Position numbers and translations under genes: made by a program. A stretch of DNA of 64,000 bases, from the NCBI RefSeq assembly GCF_003610695.1, contig NZ_RAQH01000004.1, positions 186,001 to 250,000 of the forward strand, given 5' to 3'. Of this stretch, positions 26,089 to 34,476 are shown one piece after another. How positions within the stretch are numbered: the first letter of the stretch is position 1; each line of letters begins with the position of its first letter. The notes below the pieces were generated by a model. The model worked only from the letters and a program-made list of their open reading frames with translations. It did no database searches and had not been told where the DNA came from. This stretch comes from Epilithonimonas arachidiradicis. Its GTDB lineage: Bacteria > Bacteroidota > Bacteroidia > Flavobacteriales > Weeksellaceae.

Positions 26089-27420
26089 TTATTGATAATT
26101 ATTTTTTTTGATTCTGATTTTCTTTTCTACTTTATACCTCGTCAAAACATCTTTTTTAAGCGTATCAGAAGGCTTGAAAGTGATATAGATATGCGGATTA
26201 ACGGTACTGATGAGCTCTGCTGTTTGCCCGTCATTATCCATCTGATCTTTCATAAAAAACAGCAGTTTCTTATCCATCATTTTTTCCTCTTTCAAAAAGC
26301 GGGTAATGGCTTTTCTGTTCTCGATATAATCACCTTTGGACAGCCAGCTGAAAACAAATCCTGTTGCCAAACTCATAAACGCAACGGCATAAGTTGTGTC
26401 ATCAAAAATTTGAAATATTTTTCTGAAGAAAACCATCCAGATTCCAATAGAAAATGGCGCCAGCAAACGGTAATCAATAGCATTGACAGAATAAACATAC
26501 TGGATAAAATAGGATAAAATAATGGTGACCAGCGAGCTAAGTAAAATAAATCTTTCTGTTTCTGATAATCTGTTTCTGATAAATAGAAAGATCATCACAA
26601 GGATTGTTAATAGACCGATGCCATAGATTCCGTAATTAATGGCTCCGCCGTTGGGATCTGCAATATGAATGAAGGGATTAAACGTAGTCGTCAATCCCTG
26701 GAACAATTCAACCAACAATTGTGAAGTCGGCTTCAGTCCGATTTCCAAAAACATATTGATGTAATTTTCATTAAAATAATCAATGAAAGTTACTTTGTAA
26801 AGGCCATAGAATCCAATACCTAAAACTCCGGAGATGGCAAAAGACTTCCAGTAATGTTTACCGATTTTCAATAAGCCAAAACCAATGCTTCCGGCACAAA
26901 GGAATAATGCACTGTAACGGATATTAAGTAACAAAATCAACAAAAGTGTCAGGAAGAAAATCCCCTGGGCCTGACTAATTCGGTTTTTGATGATTTGACG
27001 TGCTGTGAAGAAAAATAAGATGACGAAAGGTAAGGTCAAAGCCTCAGACATCGTAAAAGAAAAAATACTGACAAAACTGAACAGAGCAGAAGTTACCAGT
27101 AATTCTTTGAAATAAAATTTTCTTCGATACGCAAAAATCAGAATGAAAGTATAAGCCAGAACACCAACCAATTTGCTGCTCCAGAATTCATCCAGCCCAA
27201 AAAAAGTAAAGAATTTGATAAAAAGAGGATATCCCAACGGCGCAGTGGTGTTATCAATGACCGGAAAAACGTCGGCTTGGCGCATATATCTTATAGAATC
27301 GGGGCTTACGCGACCTTTTTCATTAGACAAAAACCGAAAGATAATCATCACATAAGTAATAATAATCAATAAAGTTTGAAGAATTTTCTCGTATTTTGAA
27401 TTGAGTTTTACGGAAATCAT
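26089..27420 (-). CDS. Polytopic membrane protein, GT-C-like
   Basis: A 443-residue inner-membrane protein with roughly ten hydrophobic helices and a short cytoplasmic or periplasmic tail. The first loop has SPDSIRYMRQ and then APLGYPLFIKF, a layout like the acidic-residue first loop of GT-C glycosyltransferases and mannosyltransferases that use lipid-linked sugars. That similarity is weak, so glycosyl transfer is an inference. Neighbours give no pathway context. Confidence 0.7.
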   Translation of the reverse strand: MISVKLNSKYEKILQTLLIIITYVMIIFRFLSNEKGRVSPDSIRYMRQADVFPVIDNTTAPLGYPLFIKFFTFFGLDEFWSSKLVGVLAYTFILIFAYRRKFYFKELLVTSALFSFVSIFSFTMSEALTLPFVILFFFTARQIIKNRISQAQGIFFLTLLLILLLNIRYSALFLCAGSIGFGLLKIGKHYWKSFAISGVLGIGFYGLYKVTFIDYFNENYINMFLEIGLKPTSQLLVELFQGLTTTFNPFIHIADPNGGAINYGIYGIGLLTILVMIFLFIRNRLSETERFILLSSLVTIILSYFIQYVYSVNAIDYRLLAPFSIGIWMVFFRKIFQIFDDTTYAVAFMSLATGFVFSWLSKGDYIENRKAITRFLKEEKMMDKKLLFFMKDQMDNDGQTAELISTVNPHIYITFKPSDTLKKDVLTRYKVEKKIRIKKNNYQ

Positions 27421-27433
27421 AGTTTAAAAATAA

Positions 27434-27467
27434 AAAACTTTGTCAAATCAATAATGACAAAGTTATA
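27434..27467 (-). terminator. Terminator after the FG-GAP-like gene
   Basis: Perfect arms AACTTTGTCA / TGACAAAGTT enclose nine bases. On the minus strand they are followed by a T-rich stretch. Confidence 0.8.
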
Positions 27468-27493
27468 AATCGTAATTTAAATTAACAGTATTT

Positions 27494-28066
27494 TTATTGT
27501 TTATAAAGCCTTTTCTTCTCTGCCAGATAATACTGAACATCCTTGTCGATGTAGGTTGACAATACATTACCGAGATTATCAAAATACGTTTTCGGGAAAA
27601 TCATTTTCTTTTTAATTGTTGGCATTTTGACAAGTTTTATTTTATTATTGTCAAAATAATTCCATTCTCCGATATAGGTATTCGTCAGAAGATTAACGCT
27701 GGATTCTCCGCTTCCATCATTGTTGGCGGGACCGAATTCATAACGTTCCATGCCTATCAAACGCATTTTTCCGGTTTCTTTTTCATACCGAAACTGATAA
27801 GCATAGCCCGCTCGCATTTGATTCAGCTTAACCTTAAAACCATTTTTAGTCTTATCAAAAAATATTTCTCCAGAATCTTCGAATTGATTAGAAGATACTT
27901 TCTTGAATTTCTGAGAAGAAAGCTGATACACAACCGCTCCGTTATCAGGATCCAAATAAACTTTGTCTCTAATATTATCGCCATCAAAATCAGCAGAAAG
28001 CATTTTTTCCTGAGCAAAGATTAATGTTGGAAACGTTAGAAGTAAAAGAAATTTTTTTGAAAACAT
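27494..28066 (-). CDS. Secreted protein with FG-GAP-like start
   Basis: A 190-residue exported protein of unknown role. The signal peptide is residues 1-18 (LIFAQ). The mature N-terminus ADFDGDNIRDKVYLDPDNG is a calcium-binding FG-GAP/VCBS-like loop. The rest has alternating strands and no catalytic motif I can identify. There is no lipobox. It begins six bases after the stop of the upstream dehydrogenase gene on the same strand, so the two may share a transcript. Confidence 0.75.
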   Translation of the reverse strand: MFSKKFLLLLTFPTLIFAQEKMLSADFDGDNIRDKVYLDPDNGAVVYQLSSQKFKKVSSNQFEDSGEIFFDKTKNGFKVKLNQMRAGYAYQFRYEKETGKMRLIGMERYEFGPANNDGSGESSVNLLTNTYIGEWNYFDNNKIKLVKMPTIKKKMIFPKTYFDNLGNVLSTYIDKDVQYYLAEKKRLYKQ

Positions 28067-28072
28067 CTCCGT

Positions 28073-28963
28073 TTATTTTAAAAACATTTTCGAAACTTTT
28101 TCAGCTTTTTTACTTTCAGAATAATCATAGAAACCTTCACCGGATTTTACTCCTTTTTTGCCCGCCATTACCATATTGACTAATAATGGATTGGGTGCAT
28201 ATTTAGGGTTTTTGAAACCGTCGTACATTACATTTAAGATAGCTAGACAAACATCCAGTCCGATGAAATCTGCCAACTGCAAAGGTCCCATTGGATGGGC
28301 CATTCCGAGTTTCATCACGGTGTCAATTTCTTCCACGCCAGCAACACCGTTGTACAGTGTTTCGATGGCTTCGTTAATCATTGGCATCAGGATTCTGTTG
28401 GCTACAAATCCTGGATAATCATTCACTTCAGTAGGAACTTTCCCCAATTGTTTAGACATCTCAAAAATCATGTCAAAAGTATCTTTGGAAGTCGAGTAAC
28501 CCTTGATGATTTCTACCAGTTTCATAATTGGAACAGGATTCATAAAGTGCATTCCGATGACTTTCTCAGGACGTTTTGTTGCTGCAGCAATCTGAGTAAT
28601 AGAGATAGAAGAAGTGTTGGTCGCAAGAATACAGTTTTGCGGTGCCAGCTCATCAATTTGTTTAAATATCTTCAGTTTCAAATCCAGGTTTTCCGTCGCA
28701 GCCTCTACTATCAAATCAGCATTTGGAGCAGCCTCTTTCAAATCTGTGAATGTTGTAATGTTGCCAAGCGTTTTAGCTTTTTCTTCTTCTGTTAGATTTC
28801 CTTTAGCAATAATTCTGTCAAGATTGGTGGTGATGGTTTTCAGAGCTTTGTCCAGATTGTCTTGTTTTACATCTACCAGACTCACTTGGAAACCGCTTTG
28901 AGCAAAGGTATGAGCAATCCCATTTCCCATAGTTCCAGCACCTATTACAACAATGTTTTTCAT
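28073..28963 (-). CDS. 3-hydroxybutyryl-CoA dehydrogenase
   Basis: A 296-residue NAD-dependent 3-hydroxyacyl-CoA dehydrogenase of fatty-acid or butanoate metabolism. The Rossmann motif is GAGTMGNGIAHTF (residues 8-20). The catalytic histidine and its partner lie in GMHFMNPVPIMKLVEII, and the C-terminal dimer domain includes HPMGPLQLADFIGLD. Length equals single-domain Hbd/PaaH enzymes rather than the large FadB. It is the first gene of a two-gene run with the FG-GAP-like protein. Confidence 0.93.
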   Translation of the reverse strand: MKNIVVIGAGTMGNGIAHTFAQSGFQVSLVDVKQDNLDKALKTITTNLDRIIAKGNLTEEEKAKTLGNITTFTDLKEAAPNADLIVEAATENLDLKLKIFKQIDELAPQNCILATNTSSISITQIAAATKRPEKVIGMHFMNPVPIMKLVEIIKGYSTSKDTFDMIFEMSKQLGKVPTEVNDYPGFVANRILMPMINEAIETLYNGVAGVEEIDTVMKLGMAHPMGPLQLADFIGLDVCLAILNVMYDGFKNPKYAPNPLLVNMVMAGKKGVKSGEGFYDYSESKKAEKVSKMFLK

Positions 28964-29012
28964 ATTTATTTTTTATTTTAATTTCAAATGTCAGTCTAAT
29001 CTCTAACTTCTA

Positions 29013-30011
29013 TTAATTTTTCTCAAGATAATAAAGATACTCTGTCGTTCCCGAAGCTTTATGATTTCTGTTTTCTTCCTTGTCTGCACGGAAACGCTGA
29101 TACTCGGTTGTAAATATATCATATTTCCCGAATTTGGAAAGTATATTCCTAATTTCACTTTCTGGCATCAATCCTTCGTTGTTATAGCTTAGAAAAATAT
29201 GTTGAAAATGAGCGTTTTGGATGAGGTCTTCGAAGCTTTTTGAAACTTCAATTTTGCTACAGTATTTTGATTTTTGATAATTTCTCAGTCCCGTTTTTCC
29301 TTTTGGAGAGAAATTGTCATATTTCGCAATCGTGTTCAGAAGATGATAGTTGGCGCCGTATTGCCGTGCGTTGTAAGGTGGGTCGAGATACAAAATATCG
29401 CCTTCGATTTTTTTGATTAATTCGTTGGCATCTTCATTATAAACCTCGTGATTGTTTTCAGTCAGTTCAAAATTAGCAGGCTGAAGTTCCAGTTTTTTGT
29501 GAGCCGATTTTTTGATTTGTTTCAAAAACGCACCATAAACCGAAGCCGTGTTGGCGATTTTATCAGCCGCTTCCAAAAGTGAACAAAGCAGGAAATAATA
29601 TTGATCTTCGCTGATTTTCTGGGATGATTTCCAGTTTTCAATTTTTTGTCGAACCGAATCTATTTTTTTTCCATTCTCTTCTGAAAAATAAAGCCGTTCA
29701 GATGTCCCATTTTCCGAATATTCATTAAAAATAAAACCAGATTTTCCATCAAGAAGATTCAGCTCTTGAATCAGGTTTTTAAATTCAAATGTTTGATGAT
29801 TTCCGATGTAATTGCGGTTCAGAATATAACTGTAAAATTCGAAATCGTTACTGATGTTTTTTTTGGTTTCTGCTTTGAAATTTCTGCCGACAATTCCGGT
29901 TCCAGCGAATAGATCACAAAATGTTTTTTCGCTTAGATCTCTACCAACAATTTGATAAACGTTTTGTTTGATAAAATCTGAAAGTTTGTTTTTGGAACCG
30001 ATGTAATTCAT
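29013..30011 (-). CDS. D12-class DNA adenine-N6 methyltransferase
   Basis: A 332-residue DNA methyltransferase. Motif X is MNYIGSKNKLSDFI, the SAM motif is CDLFAGTGIVGRNF (residues 32-45), and the catalytic motif IV is DPPY at 210-213 (GDILYLDPPYNARQYG). The 160-residue insert between them is the target recognition region. It lies downstream of a candidate PD-(D/E)XK nuclease on the same strand, so it probably protects the host DNA from that enzyme. The recognition sequence cannot be read from the protein. Confidence 0.9.
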   Translation of the reverse strand: MNYIGSKNKLSDFIKQNVYQIVGRDLSEKTFCDLFAGTGIVGRNFKAETKKNISNDFEFYSYILNRNYIGNHQTFEFKNLIQELNLLDGKSGFIFNEYSENGTSERLYFSEENGKKIDSVRQKIENWKSSQKISEDQYYFLLCSLLEAADKIANTASVYGAFLKQIKKSAHKKLELQPANFELTENNHEVYNEDANELIKKIEGDILYLDPPYNARQYGANYHLLNTIAKYDNFSPKGKTGLRNYQKSKYCSKIEVSKSFEDLIQNAHFQHIFLSYNNEGLMPESEIRNILSKFGKYDIFTTEYQRFRADKEENRNHKASGTTEYLYYLEKN

Positions 30012-30031
30012 TAATAATTGATCATAAAGGC

Positions 30032-30089
30032 TTCGAGAGCCTCAGCCTGACAAGGGTAAATTAGATTTGTCACACTGAGCGGAGTCGAA
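30032..30089. repeat. Dispersed inverted repeat, TTCGA...TGACAA type
   Basis: Arms TTCGAGAGCCTCAGCCTGAC (from 30032) and the complement of 30067-30089 (TTCGACTCCGCTCAGTGTGA on the other strand) form an imperfect hairpin. It lies between the nuclease and methyltransferase genes. I recall the TTCGACTCCGCTCAGTGTGAC sequence as a frequent intergenic repeat in Bacteroidota. Confidence 0.65.
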
Positions 30090-30102
30090 ATGTTTTTTAA
30101 TT

Positions 30103-30717
30103 TTAGGCTTTAATCCAAATAACATCAGACAAAATTTCCCTCGAATCCAAATTTAAGGAAACTAAATTGTCCTTGGAAAAATTACGCAGATAATCTTCAA
30201 TCTTTTCTTGGATCAGAGTCAATTCTGTTTTCAGCTTCCAATGTTCGTTGCTTTTCTCATTGAAGAAAATAATAAACAAACGGTTTTCAAAATGTTTTCT
30301 TCCTTGCTGACTTTGATTTTGATAAAGCCATTCAATCAATTCTTTTTTGTGATCAATCGCATAATCAAAACTTTTCCCCAATTGTTTTGGAAACACGCTG
30401 CTTTTATGATCAAATGGAATCTCCGAAATATAAAAGTCTACAGTTTTCGAAAACTGATTTTCTTCTTTTCTAACGTTTGGATGATTCGTAATTATTTGTT
30501 CAATCGCTTTTGCAGACCAGAAATTCAGCCAACGATTGAAAGCATAATTTCTCAATTCTGAATCAAAATCTTTACATTGATTGTTAAGGTTTTCAAAATC
30601 CTGAGTCTGGTAAATGAATTTCGTTTTTCTATCCCACTCATCCGACTGCTTTCTTCCCCAATTGTAAGGAAAATCAAGACGCTTCTTAAGCTCGGATTCT
30701 AAGGATTGGAGATTCAT
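30103..30717 (-). CDS. Candidate type II restriction endonuclease (PD-(D/E)XK-like)
   Basis: I do not recognise a named family. This 204-residue protein has a pattern that fits a PD-(D/E)XK nuclease. A helix (about 66-80) precedes a strand with Asp94 (KTVDFYI), then a second strand PFDHKSS with Asp103-x-Lys105. A helix (114-133) and a hydrophobic strand NRLFIIFFN (145-153) follow. Its gene sits just upstream of a D12 adenine methyltransferase, the expected restriction-modification partner. The ATG directly abuts the stop of the M23 peptidase gene (TAAATG). Confidence 0.55.
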   Translation of the reverse strand: MNLQSLESELKKRLDFPYNWGRKQSDEWDRKTKFIYQTQDFENLNNQCKDFDSELRNYAFNRWLNFWSAKAIEQIITNHPNVRKEENQFSKTVDFYISEIPFDHKSSVFPKQLGKSFDYAIDHKKELIEWLYQNQSQQGRKHFENRLFIIFFNEKSNEHWKLKTELTLIQEKIEDYLRNFSKDNLVSLNLDSREILSDVIWIKA

Positions 30718-31539
30718 TTAATAATTTCTGGTGTAATTTTTTTTCTCTTGCAGATAAATTGGATTTGGACTTCCTTTTACTCGGAATTTGGTTTTGTAAT
30801 ATGTTCTTTCTCCATCAATTTTATTCGTAAAAACTGAAAAGTGAAGATGTGGACCTTTGCTCCAACCAGTATTCCCACTATATCCAATTAATTCTCCCTG
30901 TTTGACGTCGTCACCTTTTTTAACCGTTATGCCATCTTTCTTAAGATGTACATATTCCCCGAAGGTTCCATCATCGTGGAGAATGATAATTTTATTATTA
31001 AATTTTGCACAATCTTTTGTAAGACAAGATTGATTAGAATCTGATTTTGTAATGACTACTTTTCCACTTCTTGCAGCAAAAACTTGAGTGCCAAGTTTAT
31101 GACTGAAATCTAAAGAATAAGCATTTTGATGAGAAAAAGCACCATTATATCCTTGATAAATCGTTTGTGAAGTATTAGTCGGGTAGGGCAGCCAATAGAC
31201 TTCTTCTGTATCAGCAGGCTTTGAATTCACATCACCAAAAACATAATAAACATTATAATTGAATTTGTAAGATTTAAATTGATCTTGTGCGTCAATTTTT
31301 GAAATAATGAATTTTTTAGTATTTGCAGGGATTACAATAATACTTTTATTAGCTAAACTGGATTTTACATTTTCTCCAGAATATTCATACTCAATACTTA
31401 CAGGGCAAAATTCATTATTGTCAACAGTAATTACGTTGGTTTTGTTTTCTAAATATTTGTCAAACTTTATGTCAGGAGATTCCTGAGAAAAAATAAGTAG
31501 AGGAAGAAATAATAAAAGATAAAAAACTTTATAATTCAT
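30718..31539 (-). CDS. Secreted M23 (LytM-type) metallopeptidase
   Basis: A 273-residue exported zinc endopeptidase of the peptidoglycan hydrolase family. The signal peptide is residues 1-18 (LIFSQ). The M23 domain (about 130-250) has His137 and Asp144 (HQNAYSLDF) and the HLH pair at 231-233 (GPHLHF), the expected ligands. The N-terminal 120 residues form an unassigned beta-rich domain. It is translated directly before the candidate nuclease gene, an odd coupling for a wall enzyme. Confidence 0.88.
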   Translation of the reverse strand: MNYKVFYLLLFLPLLIFSQESPDIKFDKYLENKTNVITVDNNEFCPVSIEYEYSGENVKSSLANKSIIVIPANTKKFIISKIDAQDQFKSYKFNYNVYYVFGDVNSKPADTEEVYWLPYPTNTSQTIYQGYNGAFSHQNAYSLDFSHKLGTQVFAARSGKVVITKSDSNQSCLTKDCAKFNNKIIILHDDGTFGEYVHLKKDGITVKKGDDVKQGELIGYSGNTGWSKGPHLHFSVFTNKIDGERTYYKTKFRVKGSPNPIYLQEKKNYTRNY

Positions 31540-31546
31540 AAATCCA

Positions 31547-32512
31547 CTATTTCTGTATCAACCTCATAATTTCCAACGCCACCTTCAACGCTTCTGTTCC
31601 ATCTTCCAAAGAAACCTGAACTGGCAAATCGTTGTCAATGGCGTTCGCAAAGCTTTCCAATTCGTCAAGAATTGCATTGTTCGGTTGGATATTCGGATAT
31701 TCGAAAAGGATTTGGTTTTTCTCGCCTTCCGCATTTTCGATAATCATATCAAAGTCAGACGGATTTTCTGGTGCTGGTTTCATTCGGATAACTTCCGCTT
31801 TTTTCTCCAAAAAATCTACAGAAACATAAGCATCTTGCTGGAAAAATCGCGATTTACGCATTGCTTTCATCGATATTCTGGAAGTTGTGAGATTCGCCAC
31901 ACAACCATTTTCAAACTCTATTCTTGCATTGCAAATGTCCGGTGTTTTGCTCACAACGGAAACACCACTCGCGTGGATTTGCTTCACTTTAGATTTTACC
32001 AAACTCAACAAAATATCCAAATCGTGAATCATCAAATCCAAAACTACAGAAACATCTGTTCCTCTCGGATTGAATTCTGCCAACCTGTGAATCTCGATAA
32101 ACATTGGATTCTGAATATAATCTTTCGCACCAATGAAAGCCGGATTGTATCTTTCAACGTGACCAACTTGTGCTTTGATACCGAATTCTCTGCATTTGTA
32201 AAGAATTTCTTCCGCTTGTTCAAGGGTTTGAGTTACAGGCTTTTCGATAAAAAAATGGATGCCTGTTTCAATCGCTTTTACAGCATAATCGTAGTGATAG
32301 ACAGTGGGTGTTACAATATCCAGCATTTCTATTTCGTCCAGCAAAGCTTCGAAGCTTTCAAAATATTTATAACCCAATTCCGCTTCCAGTTTTCTGCTGT
32401 TCTCTGCATCTTTATCGTGGAAACCAACAAGTTCGTACTTCTCAGATTGATTCAGTAATCTCAAATGGATTTTCCCCAAATGTCCAGCGCCTACAAGTCC
32501 TGCTTTTATCAT
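31547..32512 (-). CDS. Gfo/Idh/MocA-family oxidoreductase (first)
   Basis: A 321-residue NAD(P)-dependent sugar-type oxidoreductase. The Rossmann motif is VGAGHLGKIHLR (residues 7-18), the EKP motif is in FIEKPVTQTLEQA, and the C-terminal domain carries the catalytic-region HDLDILLSL histidine. The substrate is unknown; flavobacterial relatives are often near cell-surface sugar genes. It ends seven bases before the M23 gene, so it may lead that transcript. Confidence 0.87.
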   Translation of the reverse strand: MIKAGLVGAGHLGKIHLRLLNQSEKYELVGFHDKDAENSRKLEAELGYKYFESFEALLDEIEMLDIVTPTVYHYDYAVKAIETGIHFFIEKPVTQTLEQAEEILYKCREFGIKAQVGHVERYNPAFIGAKDYIQNPMFIEIHRLAEFNPRGTDVSVVLDLMIHDLDILLSLVKSKVKQIHASGVSVVSKTPDICNARIEFENGCVANLTTSRISMKAMRKSRFFQQDAYVSVDFLEKKAEVIRMKPAPENPSDFDMIIENAEGEKNQILFEYPNIQPNNAILDELESFANAIDNDLPVQVSLEDGTEALKVALEIMRLIQK

Positions 32513-32562
32513 AGCTTATTTTTCTTAAGGAGGTAAATTTAAGAATTATCACAAATCCAAAT

Positions 32563-32600
32563 AAAAAAAGACTCAGAATTTTTGAAGTTTCTGAGTCTTG
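32563..32600 (-). terminator. Terminator after the toxin gene
   Basis: Perfect arms AGACTCAGAA / TTCTGAGTCT. On the minus strand they run into seven T residues. Confidence 0.85.
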
Positions 32601-32614
32601 TCACTTTTATTTTA

Positions 32615-32920
32615 TCACGAGTAGTGAAAATCTGTTTGATTTTCATCTCGCCTGGCATCCCAAATTGATAATATGATTATCTCATTCACATTAATTTCAT
32701 AGAAAATTAAGTAATTGCGGACAATACTTATTCTAGCATTTTGATCATTTGTTGTCCTTCCGATTTTTGGATGTTGTGACAATAGATCAATGGCTTCAGT
32801 AAATAATTTGTTGAGTTTTTTGCTGTAAGTTTTGGATTTGGTTTTATTGGTCCAATAGATTAATATTTCTTTAAGCTCAGATTTTGCAGAATTAGTCCAG
32901 ACTATTTTTCGTTTAGCCAT
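32615..32920 (-). CDS. ParE/RelE-family toxin
   Basis: A 101-residue toxin-like protein of the ParE branch: KIVWTNSAKSELKEILIYW at the start, SQHPKIGR in the middle, and the strand pair IVRNYLIFYEI / IIILSIWDARRD near the end. ParE relatives act on DNA gyrase, RelE relatives on ribosome-bound mRNA; sequence alone does not settle which. It overlaps its antitoxin gene by 19 bases, so translation is coupled. Confidence 0.88.
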   Translation of the reverse strand: MAKRKIVWTNSAKSELKEILIYWTNKTKSKTYSKKLNKLFTEAIDLLSQHPKIGRTTNDQNARISIVRNYLIFYEINVNEIIILSIWDARRDENQTDFHYS

Positions 32921-33144
32921 TTTTCGATTTCTTTTTTCACTTCTTCATCACTGGAAACTTCTCCATTTGTATATTCTTTTCTTGCTTCTGCAATTCTGTC
33001 TTGTTGTTGTTTTGATAATTCAAAAATTTCTTCATCAAGTTCAAAATCCAAAAGTTTTTTGATTTCTTTTATCACTCGAATTTCCTTTAATTCGGTTATT
33101 CTATTAATGATATCTAATTTTAATTGTAATTCAGCGGAACTCAT
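32902..33144 (-). CDS. Antitoxin of the ParE-type pair
   Basis: An 80-residue charged helical protein upstream of, and overlapping, the toxin gene. The C-terminal half (SKQQQDRIAEARKEYTNGEV...EIEKWLNEK) is the toxin-wrapping segment typical of this group of small antitoxins. I see no ribbon-helix-helix or HTH motif, so DNA binding is uncertain. A TAAATTTG promoter box lies 19 bases upstream. Confidence 0.8.
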   Translation of the reverse strand: MSSAELQLKLDIINRITELKEIRVIKEIKKLLDFELDEEIFELSKQQQDRIAEARKEYTNGEVSSDEEVKKEIEKWLNEK

Positions 33145-33162
33145 TTTGGAATTATTTTATAT

Positions 33163-33170
33163 CAAATTTA
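33163..33170 (-). promoter_or_regulatory. TAAATTTG -7 box of the toxin-antitoxin pair
   Basis: A perfect TAnnTTTG on the minus strand, 18 bases before the antitoxin start. Confidence 0.5.
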
Positions 33171-33197
33171 CAGAAAAAATTAAAAACGTAAATGTTT

Positions 33198-34229
33198 TCA
33201 TTCTAAAGATATGACTTCTCCTTTCTCAGAGCTTTCTTTCGCCGCTTCAATCACTTTCATCGTATGGAAAGCTTGTTTTGCAGTCACAGGAACTTTTTTA
33301 TCATTGGCAATGGCGTTGTAAAGATCATCGTAAAAATCCAGATAATTCCCTTGGAAAGTTGGGAAATTCACAATTCTGTCATTGTAAACCAAAAGTCCTG
33401 TTTTTTCTTCGGGTTCAGTTCCCCAATTCTCACGATTCGGAACTTTTCCGAGTTTCAATTCATCTTCCTGAATGTCGGCTCTGTGTTTCAAGAAACTTCC
33501 TTTCTTACCGTGGAAAACATAAGAAGGCGTCATTTCTTTCACAAAGAAACTCGATTTCAATCTTACTCTTTTGTCCGGATAATAAAGAAGAATGTCAAAA
33601 TAATCATCGATCTGAGTATTGTCTCGAGTTCTTCTGATATCAGCAAAAACTTTCTCCGGATTTCCAAATAAGGTCAAAGCTTGGTCAATCACGTGCGAAC
33701 CCAAATCCATCAGTATACTTGCACCAGGATTTCCGTTTTCTTTCCAGGCTTTCGGACTCAATTCAGGATTATACCTTTCAAATCGGATTTCTGCTTCCAC
33801 AATATCGCCTAGATAATTTTCTTCCAAAACCTTTTTCACAGTTCGGAAATCGCTGTCATATCTTCGGTTTTGATACACGCAAAGTTTCAGATTTTTCTCT
33901 TTAGCCAATTTGTGCAATTCTTCAGCTTCCTCGGAAGTCGTCGTAAAAGCCTTTTCCACCAAAGCGTGTTTTCCGGCTTCCAAGACTTTCTTTGTGAATT
34001 CGAAATGCGTGTCAATTGGTGTATTCACAACAACTAATTCCGCATCACTTTCCAGAACTTCTTCCAGAGAATTAAAGCTTTTAACTTCCGGATAATCTGT
34101 TTGTATATTTTTTTTGCTTCGTTCGTAGGCTCCAATAAGTTCGAAACCATCATTGACCTCAAGAAAAGGCGCATGGAATAATTTCCCGGAACCTCCATAA
34201 GCCAACAAAGCTGTCTTTATCTGTCTCAT
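33198..34229 (-). CDS. Gfo/Idh/MocA-family oxidoreductase (second)
   Basis: A 343-residue NAD(P)-dependent oxidoreductase distinct from the one at 31547. The Rossmann motif reads AYGGSGKLFHAPFL (residues 9-22), the EKA variant replaces EKP (LVEKAFTTTSEEA), and the C-terminal domain has GSHVIDQALTLFG. The FHAPFL segment and length resemble YhhX-type proteins. The substrate is unknown. It stands alone between the toxin-antitoxin pair and an inverted-repeat region. Confidence 0.87.
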   Translation of the reverse strand: MRQIKTALLAYGGSGKLFHAPFLEVNDGFELIGAYERSKKNIQTDYPEVKSFNSLEEVLESDAELVVVNTPIDTHFEFTKKVLEAGKHALVEKAFTTTSEEAEELHKLAKEKNLKLCVYQNRRYDSDFRTVKKVLEENYLGDIVEAEIRFERYNPELSPKAWKENGNPGASILMDLGSHVIDQALTLFGNPEKVFADIRRTRDNTQIDDYFDILLYYPDKRVRLKSSFFVKEMTPSYVFHGKKGSFLKHRADIQEDELKLGKVPNRENWGTEPEEKTGLLVYNDRIVNFPTFQGNYLDFYDDLYNAIANDKKVPVTAKQAFHTMKVIEAAKESSEKGEVISLE

Positions 34230-34314
34230 AAATTTTAAAATAATTTTGATGATGCAATTTAACTAAATAAAAATTCAAGCCACAAAGACTTGCAACTTGA
34301 ATCTTATTTAAGTT

Positions 34315-34385
34315 TCTAGCAGATTCTGCAAATAGTGCCGATTTTTAAAAAAAAAATATTCTGCCGAATCAGCGTAATTTGCGAG
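34315..34385. repeat. Dispersed inverted repeat of AGCnGATT units, copy 1
   Basis: CTAGCAGATTCTGCAAAT pairs imperfectly with ATTCTGCCGAATCAGCGT...GCGAG around an A run. A related element is at 49366-49430. It lies in the 247-base gap between the FabI-like and second oxidoreductase genes. Confidence 0.5.
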
Positions 34386-34476
34386 ATGTTCTATTCCAGG
34401 CTTCGAGACTCATTCTCAGATTTCCGAAAGCTCTCATATTCTCAAACTCTCCGACTCTCCAATTCGTCAACCCAAA

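Noticed and set aside
31685-32458. A 257-codon plus-strand open frame opposite the first Gfo/Idh/MocA gene
   Set aside because: Antisense shadow of a clear oxidoreductase; the product is low in structure signals and rich in residues produced by reading the complement.
32527-32534. A perfect Shine-Dalgarno sequence (AAGGAGGT) on the plus strand
   Set aside because: No start codon or reading frame follows, and this lineage rarely uses strong Shine-Dalgarno sites; it appears to be chance.
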